64,000 nt of DNA. It comes from Cladorrhinum sp. PSN259. Taxonomy: Eukaryota; Ascomycota; Sordariomycetes; Sordariales; Podosporaceae. This document shows, piece after piece, positions 21,026 through 33,711 of this stretch. The position numbers and the translations under genes were made by a program. A model generated the notes under the pieces. The model ran no database searches, was not told the origin of the DNA, and saw only the letters and a program-made list of their open reading frames with translations. The first letter of the stretch is position 1, and each line of letters begins with the position of its first letter. The stretch lies in contig MU867112.1 in assembly GCA_033725935.1 (NCBI GenBank), positions 186,001 through 250,000 on the forward strand, in the 5' to 3' direction.

Positions 21026-24000
21026 ATGTCCTCGCAGCGATTGAAAGGAGCAATTGACCGAACCATTGCCGAAGAACAAGCGAGACACCGTACCTCTTTA
21101 GAAGCACCAGAAGCTCCTGCTGCTGCGCGCCGATCAAGATCCTCGAGCGGTGCGGGAACGCATTCGCATTCTCCTGCGCGGAGACCGCGCCCGGCGAAGA
21201 AGCCCAGCCACGACATCTCGAGGGACGGGGCCAGCGAGGCTGCAACCGTAGATACCGACCCCGCAGTCTTCGAAGCGGCTTTCGTAATTGACGAGGAGGA
21301 CGCATCCGCCGCAACAACAAGGGTACCTACCCCTTTGCCTTCAAAGATGGAAAAACCAGCCGAGAGAACAGGGGATGATGGGTCGAGAGACGCCGAGAGT
21401 ACGATTGTTGGTTCTGAGCAACCCTCGAGGTCTGCCACTCCAGTTGTTGGCGAGCTGTCACCCGAGACGCGTGCCAGATTGCGCAAGCTCGATAAGCTCG
21501 AAAAAGCATACCCGGAACTGCTACGATCGTACCGCATCGCCCATGGTCGAGTTAAATCCATTGAGCCTTTCGAGAAAGCTCTCAAGGAAAACTCGCCACT
21601 GACATCTGTCACTGACGCCGAAGCCCTCGTCGAGTATCTCAATCAACTCAACCTCAAGGGTCAGATGATCATGGAGGAGTTCAAGCGTGTGTCGGCCGAG
21701 AAAGATACAGAGAAAAAGAAGGCGGGCGAGGCCGCCAAGGAGCTTGCTACACTCAAGGAGGAGTCTACCAAGCAGTCCGCAGATGCCGAAAAGGAGCTGG
21801 CAGCCCTGAGGGACGAGATTGCGGCACTGAAGGCTGTGAAGCCTGAACCTAGGGAAGAGGCAAATACTGACAACAAACCTGCGCCACCAAAACAGGGCGG
21901 CGAGGGGGAGGACTTCTTCTCTTACGATAATGAGCTGCCGAAACTCCAGGCCGAATTAGAGCAAAAGTCGGAAGAGGTGCAAAAGTTGGAAGCCGAGGTA
22001 CGGAACCTTAAGGATGAACTCTCGGTGGCCAAGGAGCACGGGGCAAGCTTGGTCGAGAATCTCGAAAAGGCGACTAGGGAGCTTAGCGAGTCTCGCGATG
22101 CCATTGCCGTCAAAGCTTCGGTTGAATCTCAACTTGAAGCTAGAAAGGCCGAGATTACCAGTCTGACAGAGCGTTTGGAAAAGGCCCAGGCTAGAGTCAA
22201 GGAGATCGAGGCGCAATCAGAAAAGGACAAAACTCGCGCCGAGGAAGTTCTCTGGGAAAAGACTGCGGCACTCACCTCGTCCACCTCTCGCAACAACGAA
22301 CTCGAATCAGAACTCAAGACCATGAGGGAAGCCAAGTCAGTCCAAGAGAAGAAGATCGAGGAGTTGACCTCGGAGATCGAAACCCTTATCAAGGACAGGG
22401 CCGATGATGTGTCCAAGATTAAGGAGCTTACCAAGAAGGTTGAGTCTGCGACTCACGCACCACCCCCTGCTGCAGCAACCCCAACCACGGTCCAGCATCC
22501 TTCACCGGCATCTCCTGCACCCGCAGGCGGCTCCAAGAAGAACAAGAATAAGAAGAAGAAGAAGGGAGGTGCTGCGGCTGTTGCGGCGGCGGCGGCGGCG
22601 GCAGAACCTGCCCCAAGCGAGGCATCCGATATTCAGCGACCTCCATCTCCTCCCATATCTGAGGCGCCTGTGAGCGACGAACTTCAGGCAGAACTAGTCC
22701 GTCTACAAGAGGAGATCGCTCAAAAAGACCAGCAAATCGAGAAGCTCTCAAAGCAACGCAAGACGGAAGAAGACCTTCGTGAGGAAATCGAGGATCTCCA
22801 GGAGAATCTCATGTCAATTGGACAGGATCATGTTGAAGCGAAGAAGAAGATCAAGGAGCTTGAAGCTGAGAAGAAGGAGCTTAGGGAGCGCATTTCTGAA
22901 CTCGAGAAAGAAGTGCAGACATCATCCGAAGCAGCAAAGGGCACCGCGAAGCTCAGAGGCGAATACGAGACCCTCAAGGACGAGTTCGAGGACCTGAAGA
23001 TGAAGTCATCTACTCTACAGTCCGATCTGGCGGCAGCTCAGCAACTCGCGCAAACCAGGTACAAGGATCTCTCTGAGCTGAGAGAGGTGTTGCAAAACGC
23101 TCAGCCTGAGCTCAAGAGCCTGAGGCAAGACTCGGCAGCTCTCAAGACGGCTCGTGAGGAACTTGCGGCAAAGGGTACCGAGTTACGTAACTTGGAGAAG
23201 CGGGAGAAAGATCTCAAGATGGAACTTACTCGCGCAAATCGTCTCGCGGCTGACCGCGAAGCCGAGATCAAAACACTCCACGAAAAGGTATCTCAGGAAA
23301 CAAATGCTCGTTTGAAGGTGGAAGACGAGAAGCGAGTTGTAGGGCGTGACCTGCGCCGCGTTGAAGCCGAAAAGATTCAGATCTCAGCAAGGGAGGAGAC
23401 AGCCACACGAGAGCTGCAACGCATCCAGGAGGAGGCGTCCAAGCTTCGTCCACGCATCGCGCAGCTCGAAGACGAGGTTACTCGGTTGAGAAAGGAGCAG
23501 CTTACTTTACGGGAACAGGCAGAGTTCAAAGCAGGACAATACGCTAGCGCTGAAAGTCTCATCAGCAGCATGCGTAACCAAACTGCCGAGTTGGGCATCC
23601 AGCTCAAAGAGAGCCAGGCACAGGCAGAAAGTTTGGAGGAAGAACTTGCGCATACCCGCAAGATGCTTGACGAGCGTACACGTGATACGGATACCATGCG
23701 CAGGTTGCTGGCGGATGGGGATGAGAGAACCGAGCACAAGCTTCGGGATATGCGGGCCAAGATGGAAGCAGCCATCGAGGAGCGTGACAGGCTGGAGGAC
23801 GAATCCACGTCCCTCATGCGCCGCAAGACGCGGGAGACGGAAGAGTTGCGGCAGAAGATCCGCGATTTGGAGAAGGAGATCAAGGAGCTCATCAGCGAGA
23901 AGGATGACCTTGAGCGGGCGGAGAGGGAGTGGAGGCACCGCAGGCAGGAGCTAGAGTCTTACGAGGAGAGGGCAGAGAGCGAAGTGATCGAGATGCGTAC

Positions 24001-24469
24001 GACGGTTACGAATCTGCGGTCCACACTCGATGCGTCCGAGCTGCAGGTGCGCGAGTTTGAGAGGAAGAACTCGGAGTTGCGCAGGTCGTTGGATGACTAC
24101 AGGCTGCGCTGTGATAAGCTCGCCAAGGAGGTCAAGGCGCTGCAGACTAAGCTGTCGTCTCCCGCGATGCAGTCGAGCAGAAGCTCTATGGATTCCACCA
24201 GGTCCGGAGGCCAGAACGGGGCATCGGCTACCCCCGACTCGATGTACCTCAAGACTATTCTTTTACAGTTTTTGGAGCAGAAGGACAATAAGCTTCGGGC
24301 GCAGCTGGTGCCCGTGTTAGGGAAGCTGTTAAAGTTTGACAAGTAAGTCTATCCTGGTTTGGTCCTCCTCGGATTTGTTTTCCGAGGTTTATGTTACTAA
24401 CGGGATGATGTTTGCAGGACGGACGAACAAAAATGGCTCAATGCCGTGCAACACATTAGTAATAGGTAG
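21026..24469 (+). CDS. IMH1: GRIP-domain golgin (Imh1-type), 1122 aa
   Basis: Exon 1 is 21026-24342 and exon 2 is 24418-24469, with a 75-bp intron (GTAAGT, TTACTAAC branch, TGCAG). The start MSSQRLKGAIDRTIAEEQAR follows the probable UTR splice site; the upstream in-frame codon is TTG. The first about 140 residues are Ser/Pro/Ala-rich. Almost everything from about 150 to 1040 is heptad coiled coil, broken once by an Ala/Pro and KKNKNKKKKKG linker near residue 500. The C-terminus (SMYLKTILLQFLEQKDNKLRAQLVPVLGKLLKFDK, completed by the second exon with TDEQKWLNAV) is a GRIP domain with the conserved Tyr, which binds Arl1-GTP at the trans-Golgi. A tethering role there is inferred by family. Confidence 0.88.
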
Positions 24470-26401
24470 ATGGGGTTTGCCCTCGAGATAATATGAACAG
24501 CGTTTTGTGTGTCGTCAGGCAGCATGGCACCGTGCAAGGCAACCGTATTTCTCCCTTTCCTGATCAGCTGGTTTTGAACTATCAGTTTACGTCAATTGGT
24601 CAAGTTTGCTACTTCTTCCAGGGGAAACTTTTGAGGAGCTACCGCCGCCGTTGCATCTTCCCATTTGTCCGGCTAGCCTCTCGGCTACTCTGTCTACTGA
24701 TCCCCACCGCTTGTTGCGACATCAAGTGTTGTGCAACACACAAGATGAGGCATCCACGCTCCCCTTCCTCCTTGATAGCTCAATACGACTCAACACGGCT
24801 TGTCCACCCCCCCGCGGAAGTTTCGTGTCTAGAGGGAGTGGACAGACCGCCAACCAACTTGCTTCTGCCCAAGGCTCGATGGAGCGCTGATTCAGCTCTC
24901 GGACTTGGTGTCCCTTTCATGATTGGTCTGTGGTTTTTCCAGGCACAAAGACTACCACCAGATGACGGATCGCGGATCTGGCGCTATTTGCGAAGGGTCT
25001 AGTGCTCTGGGCGTATGAGTCTGTTAACTACCAAGGAACATTAGATGAATCTGCCTGCCACCTTCATCTGCATGGTCGGATGATACTTATCAACATCACG
25101 TCAGACCGGTCAAGGCCTTCCAGTGTAGAAGGACGAACAGTAGATTGGATAGCAATATGAAGCGTAGCAGCAAGAGCGGGTTTGGAGAGATCATCTGACT
25201 ACTGTTTCTTCCGGCGGCATCAGATAAACCCCGCGGCATCAGATAAACGGGGAGGTTCCACCACGAGTGCGAGTTATTACCTTCCAAGACACTTGCCGGC
25301 CGCATCCCCGGTACGACCAGCGCCCAACCATCATGGAGGAAGTTTCCTTCGCTGGCAGAAATCTCTTTACCATCACGCGCGGACAACGGGTCAGTGCCAA
25401 CACAACAATAATGAACAGCCAAGACAGATAGATCGTATCTCGTGAAATTTCCACTAGCGCTCCCATCAAGGTATTTGCCGGCCGGAGAGGCCGGAGAGGC
25501 CGGAAATCGAGAAGTCGGTAGACAAAAGCGTATCAAAAGGGGCAATGCGGCTTATTACCTGCCCCTTCACCCCCAATATTCCCCAGTGCCCCCCATAGTG
25601 CCCACGTCAACACTTTACCAGTTTCCAAGTCTCGGTGGCCACGCCAGCCAACAAAAGTCTCTGAAGTCCATGTGCCAAATGCAGGTTAACAAGAGCAAGG
25701 GTCTGAAAGGGACGCTAGTGGCAGATTGTAACGGGAAAGACGGGACCTAATGCTGCGGCCCCCCCCTTTCCCCCGCGCCTTCCTCCCGCGACCCGGCCGG
25801 CTGGGTTGCTATCGTTACTCTTACGCCCGACGGGGCTGGCGAGGAAAAGTGAACGACGAAGAACAGCTTTACATCATCCAGGTTGATAAACAGCTCGTAC
25901 CCAACAGCGTTACACGGCAGCGTCATGCAGGTTCAAGGTTGCATAGTGGTCACGTGCAAGACTGAACGCATGGCTGGCAATGCGCATCCGTTCGTTCCGC
26001 TCCGGGGGGGTTTGGGGCTGCGGAATGGCTTTTTCTTGTTTCCAAACAAAGATGGCGGGATGAGACGTCCAGTTACATGCTTGCCGAGTGGTCGCAACGA
26101 TGACGAGCAGACCATGTGGCTGATGGTTTGAGATAGGCGAGCCAGCCTTGATGCGGCTATCCCCGGTGTCGATGTTCTTCTAACCCGAGGAGGTTTGGTG
26201 ATGGACGTTCTTTTTTCATGTCTGGCCCGATAGATCAGGCCATGTTGTTGCTCGGGTTCTGGACCGTGATGAAAAGGGATCCAGTCCCTGGATGGGTAAG
26301 TATATGATGACCACAGAAGTTCTGCTTCGCCAGAGACTCGACCTCTTACTTTTCCACACTACTCCCTCTTTATATCACACCTGTCTCTATTCATATTTAC
26401 C
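24470..26401. other. long intergenic region with small tandem repeats
   Basis: Two copies of CGGCATCAGATAAAC lie about 19 bp apart near 25213-25247, and GGCCGGAGA units repeat at about 25478-25505. The plus frame 24493-25002 has no motif. The last about 300 bp are CT-rich promoter-like DNA before the dioxygenase gene. Confidence 0.5.
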
Positions 26402-28089
26402 ATGCACGTCGCACAACCGCCATCAAAAGGGGGGATTGAAGCTTCAACGTTGGATGACCCCTACGTCTACCAGGCTGGCTTTGGGAACCATCATTCGTCT
26501 GAAGCTCTTGAAGGTGCTTTACCCCTTCGTGCCAATGTTCCCCAGAAACATCGGTACAAGCTCTACACCGAGCACATGAACGGCACATCGTTCATCTCGT
26601 CGAGGGATTCTGTGTTGAATCTGTGAGTCCACATCATCCGGAATGCCTGATCACCGCTCGTTGACAAGATCGTGTCAGATGGATGTACCGAAGGATGCCA
26701 GCAGCAGCACATAAGCCACCAGTCGCTCAGTTCTCTCAAAGTTCAAGAGACATTGATCCGCCCAAGGTAGTAAGCAAATCTTTTTTTCTATTCAAATAAC
26801 TCATTGTTTTCTAACAGTCCTTCCAGCTCGAATCATGCTTCCTCCCGACAAACCCTAACATCGAATTCACCCCCCTCCCTTACACCTGGGGCCCCCTCCC
26901 CCTCGAAAACAACCAAAATCTCACATTCATCCAAGGCCTCCGCACGATAGGCGGCAACGGTGATGCAACCCTAGGCCAAGGTTTAGCAGTGCACCAATAC
27001 GCCTTCAACGCAAACATGCCCAACCAAGCATTTGTCAACCACGACGGGGAATTCCTCATTATCCCGCAGACCGGCACTCTGGACGTGAAATCCGAACTGG
27101 GCATGCTCCGCGTCAAACCGGGCTTCATCGTCGTCTTACCGCCCGGAATCAAGTACTCCGTCAACCTCGTTCCGCCCTCAACAGTTGGAACAGGCTACGC
27201 CCTCGAACTCTTTGGCACCAATTTCACACTCCCCGAGCTCGGCCCGCTGGGGGGTAACGGTCTGGCGCGGGTGATCGACTTTCAGTACCCCACCGCTTCT
27301 TTCGACCGTCCCCTCAACTCGGAGCCTGTTAACGCTATCCCGTATGAAATCACAATCAAATCCTCGGGCAGGTTCTACACCTACGTCCAGCCCCACTCCC
27401 CCTTTGACGTCGTCGCCTGGCACGGCCGGTACTCGCCCTACCGCTACGACCTCTCCTTATTCTCCCACCTGTCCGTAAACACGGACCAGCTCGACCCCAC
27501 GGCCTTTTGCGTCCTCACGGCACCTAGCCTGCGTCGCGGCGTGAGCATCGTTGACTTTTGCATATTCGGTGAGAAGTACCTCGTGGCAGAAAACACGATG
27601 CGGGTGCCGTATTACCACCGCACCATGGCCACGGAGATCTGCGGACTAGTTAAAGGGAAGTACACCGGGAGCAGTAGGCCGCTGGAGGCGGGGGGAATGA
27701 CGGTGGAGGCGAGGTGGATGGCTCACGGGGAAGGGTTGGATACTTGGAGGCAGGACAGCGAGAACGAAAAAAAAGGGCCGGTCAAGGTTGGGGAAGGAGG
27801 GACGTACTTGGGGTTCATGTGGCACGTTTCGGGGGCGTTTGGGTTGACGAGGTTCGCGATGAAGAGACATCCGACTATTAAAGGTGAGTATGAAGTGTCA
27901 CTCAGATGATTGGATGGGCGAGGATTTTTTTTGGGGCTAATGCGTTTTTTTGCAGAGGAGATTGAGGGGCTTTGGGAGTTGCCGATAGGGTCTGAGTTGA
28001 GAGAAGCACGACAAGTGGGGGCGGAGGCGGTTGGGGAAAATGGGGTTGAGAGAAATGGTGTTAAGGGAAATGGTGGTGAGGCGAAGTAA
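26402..28089 (+). CDS. hmgA-like: homogentisate 1,2-dioxygenase-type enzyme, 503 aa
   Basis: Four exons: 26402-26622, 26679-26769, 26818-27883, 27956-28089. All junctions keep phase; exon 3 could instead begin at 26827. The N-terminal signature YQAGFGNHHSSEALEGALP...PQKHRYKLY and the later LWMYRRMPAA are typical of HGD. The iron ligands are kept with the human spacing: His371 and Glu377 in YYHRTMATEICG, then His407 in MAHG (6 and 30 residues apart). HGD opens homogentisate to maleylacetoacetate in Tyr/Phe catabolism. Oddities: the enzyme is about 55 residues longer than usual, with a Gly/Asn/Glu-rich tail, and the segment after His407 is divergent. No fumarylacetoacetase or isomerase gene lies alongside, so it may be a paralog with a related substrate. 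Confidence 0.85.
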
Positions 28090-28880
28090 GGCTTTGCTTT
28101 TGTTTTTGTGTTACTATTCGGAAGTCTGCTCGGATACCTCGGCAAAGGGGGAGTATTAAAAGTAGTAGGTGAATGTTTACTGAAAATCGGGGCAGAATTG
28201 GTTCTCGAATTATTTTTTTTCCTTTATTCGGAAACCAGATTGATCTCTCGGTTCATCGATTCAACGTTAACAACAACAAAATATTCCTGTCCACTGATAA
28301 AACCTCCAGCATTCGTCGTGGAGTTGGAGCTAGCAATATCGTCTTGGCATCTCACCGCGCCTCCTGTCAATCCCCGCATGACGTGACTTGGCAACGACAA
28401 CAGAGTCTACCTAACGTGGGGGCACTGCCTCAAGAGAGCAAACAGTGGACCATAAAGAGAATACTATGGTTTCTTCATATCAGATTAAAAATCATTCAAG
28501 CCTATTGAAACTTTAAGCCCAGACAGAAATTAGCCCTAAATCAATACAAAGGCGCGGTGGCTACACAGGATCCTGTTCAGGGGTGTAAAAACAGTGACCG
28601 CCTGATAACGGCCCGACAATGTAACATCGCGTTGGCACGTCAGGTTGACTCGGCTGCCTCCGCCAGGCCTTTGATGTCTGGGGAAGCTCGGAAGCTCTTG
28701 CTTGCTAGACTAGCCCATATGGATGTATGTTACACAAGTCCCCTGCAGTACGGTAGCAAAAACCTGTAGTGTGTTAAGCAAGTGACATAAGCGCCTTCAA
28801 AATCTCACATTTTCTTTTGTTTTTTTTTCTCCTCCTCCTCACTCACATTTTTCAAGTATATTGAAATCAATTAAATCACA
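28090..28880. other. intergenic region
   Basis: 3' flank of the dioxygenase gene and promoter of the WD40 gene, including a T-rich tract at 28811-28830 shortly before the ATG. No gene supported. Confidence 0.5.
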
Positions 28881-30092
28881 ATGCCCAACACACCACCACC
28901 ACCATTCCGCGCAACAATAGAAGAATCCCTCTCAATCCCAGACCTGGACTCGGACCAACGAAGCACCTCCTCCTCAACCCAAAGAAGATGGGACGACCCG
29001 CCAGAGGAGGCTCCTCCTCCTTCCCTCCACCACAGCCACTCTAACCAACAACAGCAACCACTTGAACCTCAAATAGAAAACATCACCACAATGGTCTTCC
29101 TAAAGACAGTATTCCACAAACACCCCTTCAACTCGGAAATCTGCCAGCTGCAATTCAGTCCGACCGGAACTCACCTGGCGGTCCTGATCCCGCGCACGCT
29201 CAACATCCGGACCTTTCACCCCGACGAGCCGGCCTCCATCCACATGATTTCAGTCAAAGATGGCGCTCGCAGCCAACTATTACTAAATGCAAACGGCCTA
29301 AAAGCCTCCGCGGGGTTCGCACTTCGCCCCGGCCCGGACCTAGTCATTGCCTGTCCGTTTTACGCCAAAGGAGACAGCGAAGCGTCGTATACCTTGCCGA
29401 GGATAGAGGTATACGATTACCTACGCAAGATGAGATGGACGAAGCACGACGTAACCCTGCGCGCTCCCGTGGTGTTCAGTCCCGACGGAACCATGCTAGC
29501 GGGCGTATCCACGCGCGATTCAAGTCGGATCGTGTTGGCTGCCGTGAGCCGGCAGAGCGTCACCGTAAAAACTATGGTGCTGAAGCATACCGACGAGGTG
29601 ACGAAACTTGCGTTTTTGCCTGATGGAACGAAACTGGTTAGTTGTGGTCGGGATGGGTTTGTGAGGATCACTAGCCTGGAGAGCGGGAGGACGTTGAACA
29701 GGATTGAGATTGGGGGCCGGGCGCATGCGAGCATACTGGAGGTCGCGCCCGATGGGACTAAAGTCGTGAGTGTTTGGGGGAGGGACGTGGTGATATGGGA
29801 TTTGTCTGCTACGGGCGGGTCAGGGGGCGTGCATACGTACAATTTGAATGCTGTTAGGGGGAATGGGACGAATGAGGGTTGGCCACTGGCTGTTTCGCCG
29901 GATTGCAGGTATATTGCCTGCCGGACTGAGGAAGGGTTTGACGTGAGCGACGTTGATACAGGGAGGTTTCGGGGGGATTTTGCTACGGCTGGGTCGGTTA
30001 TTACTTGCGCTACTTTTACGAAGGATGGGAAGAAGATTGCGGTGGGGAATTACGAGGGGGTGATTCAGGTTTATGATGTTATTACTGTTTGA
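28881..30092 (+). CDS. WD40-repeat protein, 403 aa
   Basis: Single exon. About 70 N-terminal residues are disordered (Pro/Ser/Gln-rich, with SNQQQQPLEPQ). A beta-propeller follows: units such as ICQLQFSPTGTHLAVL, PVVFSPDGTMLAGVSTRDSS, VTKLAFLPDGTKLVSCGRDG, ILEVAPDGTKVVSVWGRDVVIWDL and ITCATFTKDGKKIAVGNYEGVIQVYDV show the hydrophobic strand, PDG turn and W/YD ends of WD40 blades. About six or seven blades are present. MVFLKTVFHKHPF at residue 71 could be an alternative start. Such proteins are scaffolds; the partner is unknown. Confidence 0.7.
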   Translation: MPNTPPPPFRATIEESLSIPDLDSDQRSTSSSTQRRWDDPPEEAPPPSLHHSHSNQQQQPLEPQIENITTMVFLKTVFHKHPFNSEICQLQFSPTGTHLAVLIPRTLNIRTFHPDEPASIHMISVKDGARSQLLLNANGLKASAGFALRPGPDLVIACPFYAKGDSEASYTLPRIEVYDYLRKMRWTKHDVTLRAPVVFSPDGTMLAGVSTRDSSRIVLAAVSRQSVTVKTMVLKHTDEVTKLAFLPDGTKLVSCGRDGFVRITSLESGRTLNRIEIGGRAHASILEVAPDGTKVVSVWGRDVVIWDLSATGGSGGVHTYNLNAVRGNGTNEGWPLAVSPDCRYIACRTEEGFDVSDVDTGRFRGDFATAGSVITCATFTKDGKKIAVGNYEGVIQVYDVITV

Positions 30093-30519
30093 TAATCATA
30101 TCCTCTTGGAATGGAGACACCCGGCAGGGATAATATTGGGGCAGATCTTTAAACATAAAAGTGCGCTGTATATAGGTGTTGTGCTGGGTCCAAATTGCAA
30201 GGCAAGTTTTATGGATAACAGGGACCGATCAGAATGGGTCAGAATGGCTGATTTACCTACCTAAACAGAGGCTAATCGTACCTTCCTTCCAGTTACAATG
30301 TCTTGTTGCTCTTCACGTGCAGTAAAATTCTGCATGTTGGCCCATTAGCGCTTTCCCTGTGATTGGCGGATCGAATCTTTCAGCTGATAATTACTTGTGG
30401 CATTTTTAGAATCACCAAGCACCACCCGCAACACCCCTCATTACCATATCCCCGTCTTATCCCGTTTTAAAAACCAACTTACTCAGTCAGATTTTTGCCG
30501 CCCTAAATTACTCACCACC
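30093..30519. other. intergenic region before the HET gene
   Basis: Spacer between two plus-strand genes. Nothing beyond a likely promoter. Confidence 0.5.
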
Positions 30520-32720
30520 ATGGCAGATTCTGTACCAACATACGACGGACCCTCTTGCCATACGTGCTGCGACTTGATGCCGAACTCCCAGTTCCCGCGG
30601 CCCGATGGGAAGTGGGAGGATTATCGGGTTCAACATCAGACCAAGAGGAAGAGAATGTTCACTTTCCATGTCATGGTGACCAAGATCCAAAAAGCTGCAT
30701 CCTTGGGCTGCGCCAAATGCGCTTTCCTCATCCAAGCTCTAGAGCAGTTTGAACCAACCCCCTTAAACGTCGACGATGACTTTGTGACGATTACTGGCGA
30801 GATTGGCAAAACACTCGAGCTATCGTACGAGGTTGACGAAGATCTGCGGTTTGTCGAGATTTTTTCCACGGGTACTGGTGAGTTACAAATTCCACTGTCA
30901 GGTGTCAGACATAGAGATCTGACAGCTAATTGAATTTCTGCTTCCAAGCCCCAGCCCCTCTCGTGTGTGTTGGACCTGGCGAGATGGTCGAACCTGCCAT
31001 GACTCCCAGCAAGGCCGCGAAGGTAGCTAGGAATTGGCTAGATTGCTGCAGGGCCTCACATGCGGCTTGTCGTCCGGTAGTCTCCCCAGGCGACGAGGGT
31101 TACAGGCAACCAGCCTTGCCAAAACGACTGATTCGTGTAGGAGCTGAAGGGGAGACCCCGCGTCTCATAGAGAGCAGTGGAGAAGAAACTGAATACATGG
31201 CTCTCAGCTACTGTTGGGGCCGTTCACAAACGCTGCTCACGACCAAAAGCAGTCTAGCAGCGAGGATGCGAGAAATTGCATGGCACGAAATACCGACGAC
31301 CCTTCGCGAAGCTATCGAGTTCACCAGAGAGCTTGGGGCAATGTACATCTGGATCGACGCGCTCTGCATCATACAAGACGACTATGATGACTGGGTAATA
31401 GAGGCGGCCAAGATGAAGGATGTATACGGGAATGCACTGTTGACCCTATCTGCGACATCTGCTCCAGACACGCAATCCGGGTGTTTCTTACCCCGGCCCA
31501 ACCGTTGCTGTAAGCTCAAAGGAGGTGACGAAGGCTATAGTTACTACGCCCGCCGTCCATGTTTCGACACACACCACAATCTCTTCTATTACGGCAATGA
31601 CAATGGCGACGGAATGACCGAGTATCCTGCGATGACGAGAGGATGGATCTTTCAGGAACGATTACTCTCAAAGCGAATGCTGTATTGTGCGCACGATGAG
31701 CTTCTGTGGGAATGCCGAGATGCGATTAGTTGTGAGTGTCAAGTTGGAATCTCCATATCGCCAACTGAGGGCAACGCCATCACCGACTTTAAGCGCTATG
31801 GCGAGTTACAGACCTTGAAAGAAAATTTTGAGGAAGAGGGACTTGGAGAACGAGATGATAATGGCGAGGCCAATTTTGCGGCCATCAAATTGTGGTTGGA
31901 CCTTCTTGAGAGCTACTCGCAGCGAGCTTTTACACGATATACCGACAAGCTCGTGGCGATTGAGGGTATCGCGCAGAAATTCCAAGGCGTGGGTTTGGGA
32001 ACGTACGTTGGTGGGATGTGGTCCTCTTTCATGCTTCAGCAGCTTGCGTGGCTTCGACTGCGTAGCTTTACGCGCACTCGGGAGTCCATTGGCAGAGTAC
32101 CCGACACCCCTACATGGAGCTGGGCTTCCATCAATCAGCCTTGCACCTTTGTGGAGATCAAAGCTCCGGCCCTGATAAAGAGCCGGTTTTCAGTCCTCAG
32201 CGAGATAACGGATCGCGAGCGACTGACAGTCTCTGCCCCAGCCGTTGCTGGAACGTTGCTGCTGCGTCCAAAACAATCCGGTGCCTCAAAGGAATTCTTC
32301 GGCGACGACAACAGTATTTATGATGACTTTGATTCCCAGATGGTCTTTGTAACCATATCTGGCTTAGAAGAGCACTATCACATGGTATCGGACATATGCC
32401 AGTGGTCCACGACATCTCCCTCATTTAGTCAACTGCAACCGTGCGAGGTATTGCATTCAGGAGACGAGGTGATCTGTATTGAGCTGTATCAGACGGCCGA
32501 TATCGACATTGAAGGACTGGACGAGTGCCCACCGAATACTCGATATCGGTTCCCGTGGCTGGTCTTGAGAAAGACCTCATCGTTGTCACAATCAGCAAAT
32601 GTGTGCTACAGGCGGATCGGTATAATTGATTTTGCTGACTTACCTCTCTGGTGGCGAAAGAAGCTGAGCCCCGCTCCATTGATAGCTCGAGCAGAGATAA
32701 AGGTTGTTGATATTATCTAA
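30520..32720 (+). CDS. HET-domain (heterokaryon incompatibility) protein, 709 aa
   Basis: Exon 1 (30520-30877) and exon 2 (30949-32720) are joined by a 71-bp intron (GTGAGT...TTCCAAG). The first about 130 residues carry a Cys-rich start (SCHTCCDLM) and CAKCAFLIQALEQF. The HET domain begins near residue 200: EYMALSYCWGRSQTL, IPTTLREAIEFTRELG, YIWIDALCIIQDD, then AKMKDVYGNALLTLSAT, in canonical order. MTRGWIFQERLLSKRMLYC and PTWSWASI further on are also typical. HET proteins drive cell death after fusion of unlike strains or act in immunity-like recognition. No repeat or NACHT domain is attached. Trigger and partner are unknown. Confidence 0.9.
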
Positions 32721-33007
32721 CAGCCTTTCACTTCCACCTACATATACTACGAATGCCAGGCAGTGTCAAACCTTTTTTTTCCCTCTCGGTGTGTAGATCA
32801 ACAGATAAATGTTTCATCCTTGGAAAAAATACCGCCAAATATCAACAGTGCAATTGCCCAGTATACCGAGCAATTTCAATCCTCATATATCGACCTGATG
32901 GCCCTAGCAATAATTCCTTCGTCTATATGCACCCACCAACCCTATATACACTCTTCTCCTTTCCCCTTTTCCAGCACCCATCCCTTATACTCCTCCCCAG
33001 TAACACC

Positions 33008-33711
33008 CTAAACAGTCAACCGATCAACAACACTCTGCCAATCGCTATTCGTCGCCTGCGTGAAATCATGCTGCCAGTACCCAAAAACATCATGAATAGG
33101 TATCGAGCTCGTAGCGCTATTGACGTTGCTAGGCTTATTGGGCGAGTAAGCGAAGGCCATCCTGTTGCCTCCACGCGGGGAGAGGTATCGGGTGGCGCCC
33201 GTGTCGGTGTTCCACGAGGTGCAGCCCTTGCAGAGGGCCGTGAACTGCCAGTGGGTCGAGTTTGATTTTGTCCCGGTCTTGAAAAGACTGTATTGGGAGC
33301 CGGAGTAGGCTTGGGGGGTTGTGTGGCCGCTTTTGAGAGTCAGTAATGAGAAATGGAGGAGGGTTGGGAAGAAACATACGTAGCCCAGCGGGATGAAAGA
33401 ACGACTTGGTTCTGCGAGTTCCTCCATGCGACCATCAGGGGGTTGCGAGGCATGGAGCCGGCCCAGGCGATGCCCGCCCAGCCGACGTCGTTGGGAATGA
33501 CAACCTGGACGACAGCATCGTACGAGGTGTAGCTCTGGACGTCGGTGGGGATGGCGATGCGGAAGGTGATGCCCCTGTCGACCTTGTACAGCTGGTAGTT
33601 GGAAGAGAAGACCAGGCCGGTGTCGGGGTCCTGGTAGATGGCGTTGGCCTCGGCTGAGACGTATCTGCTCAGCAGGGCAGTGAGCAGCCCGAACCACAAG
33701 GTGAGGAGCAT
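33008..33711 (-). CDS. secreted CDH-type cytochrome domain protein, 217 aa
   Basis: Exon 1 (33380-33711) and exon 2 (33008-33329) join across a 50-bp intron (GTATGT...AAAAG). There is a signal peptide (MLLTLWFGLLTALLSRYVSA). The body matches the cytochrome domain of cellobiose dehydrogenase: YQDPDTGLVFSSN, ITFRIAIP, VGWAGIAWAGSMPRNPLMVAW with likely heme-ligand Met87, a Cys pair (CKGC, 144/147), and IPIHD with candidate axial His190. No flavin dehydrogenase domain follows, so this is a stand-alone secreted b-type cytochrome. A role in extracellular electron transfer, for example to lytic polysaccharide monooxygenases, is inferred from the family. Confidence 0.82.

Noticed and set aside
24493..25002. 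169-codon plus-strand frame after the golgin gene
   Set aside because: No domain or signal, Cys/Pro/Leu mixture without order, probably 3' flank.
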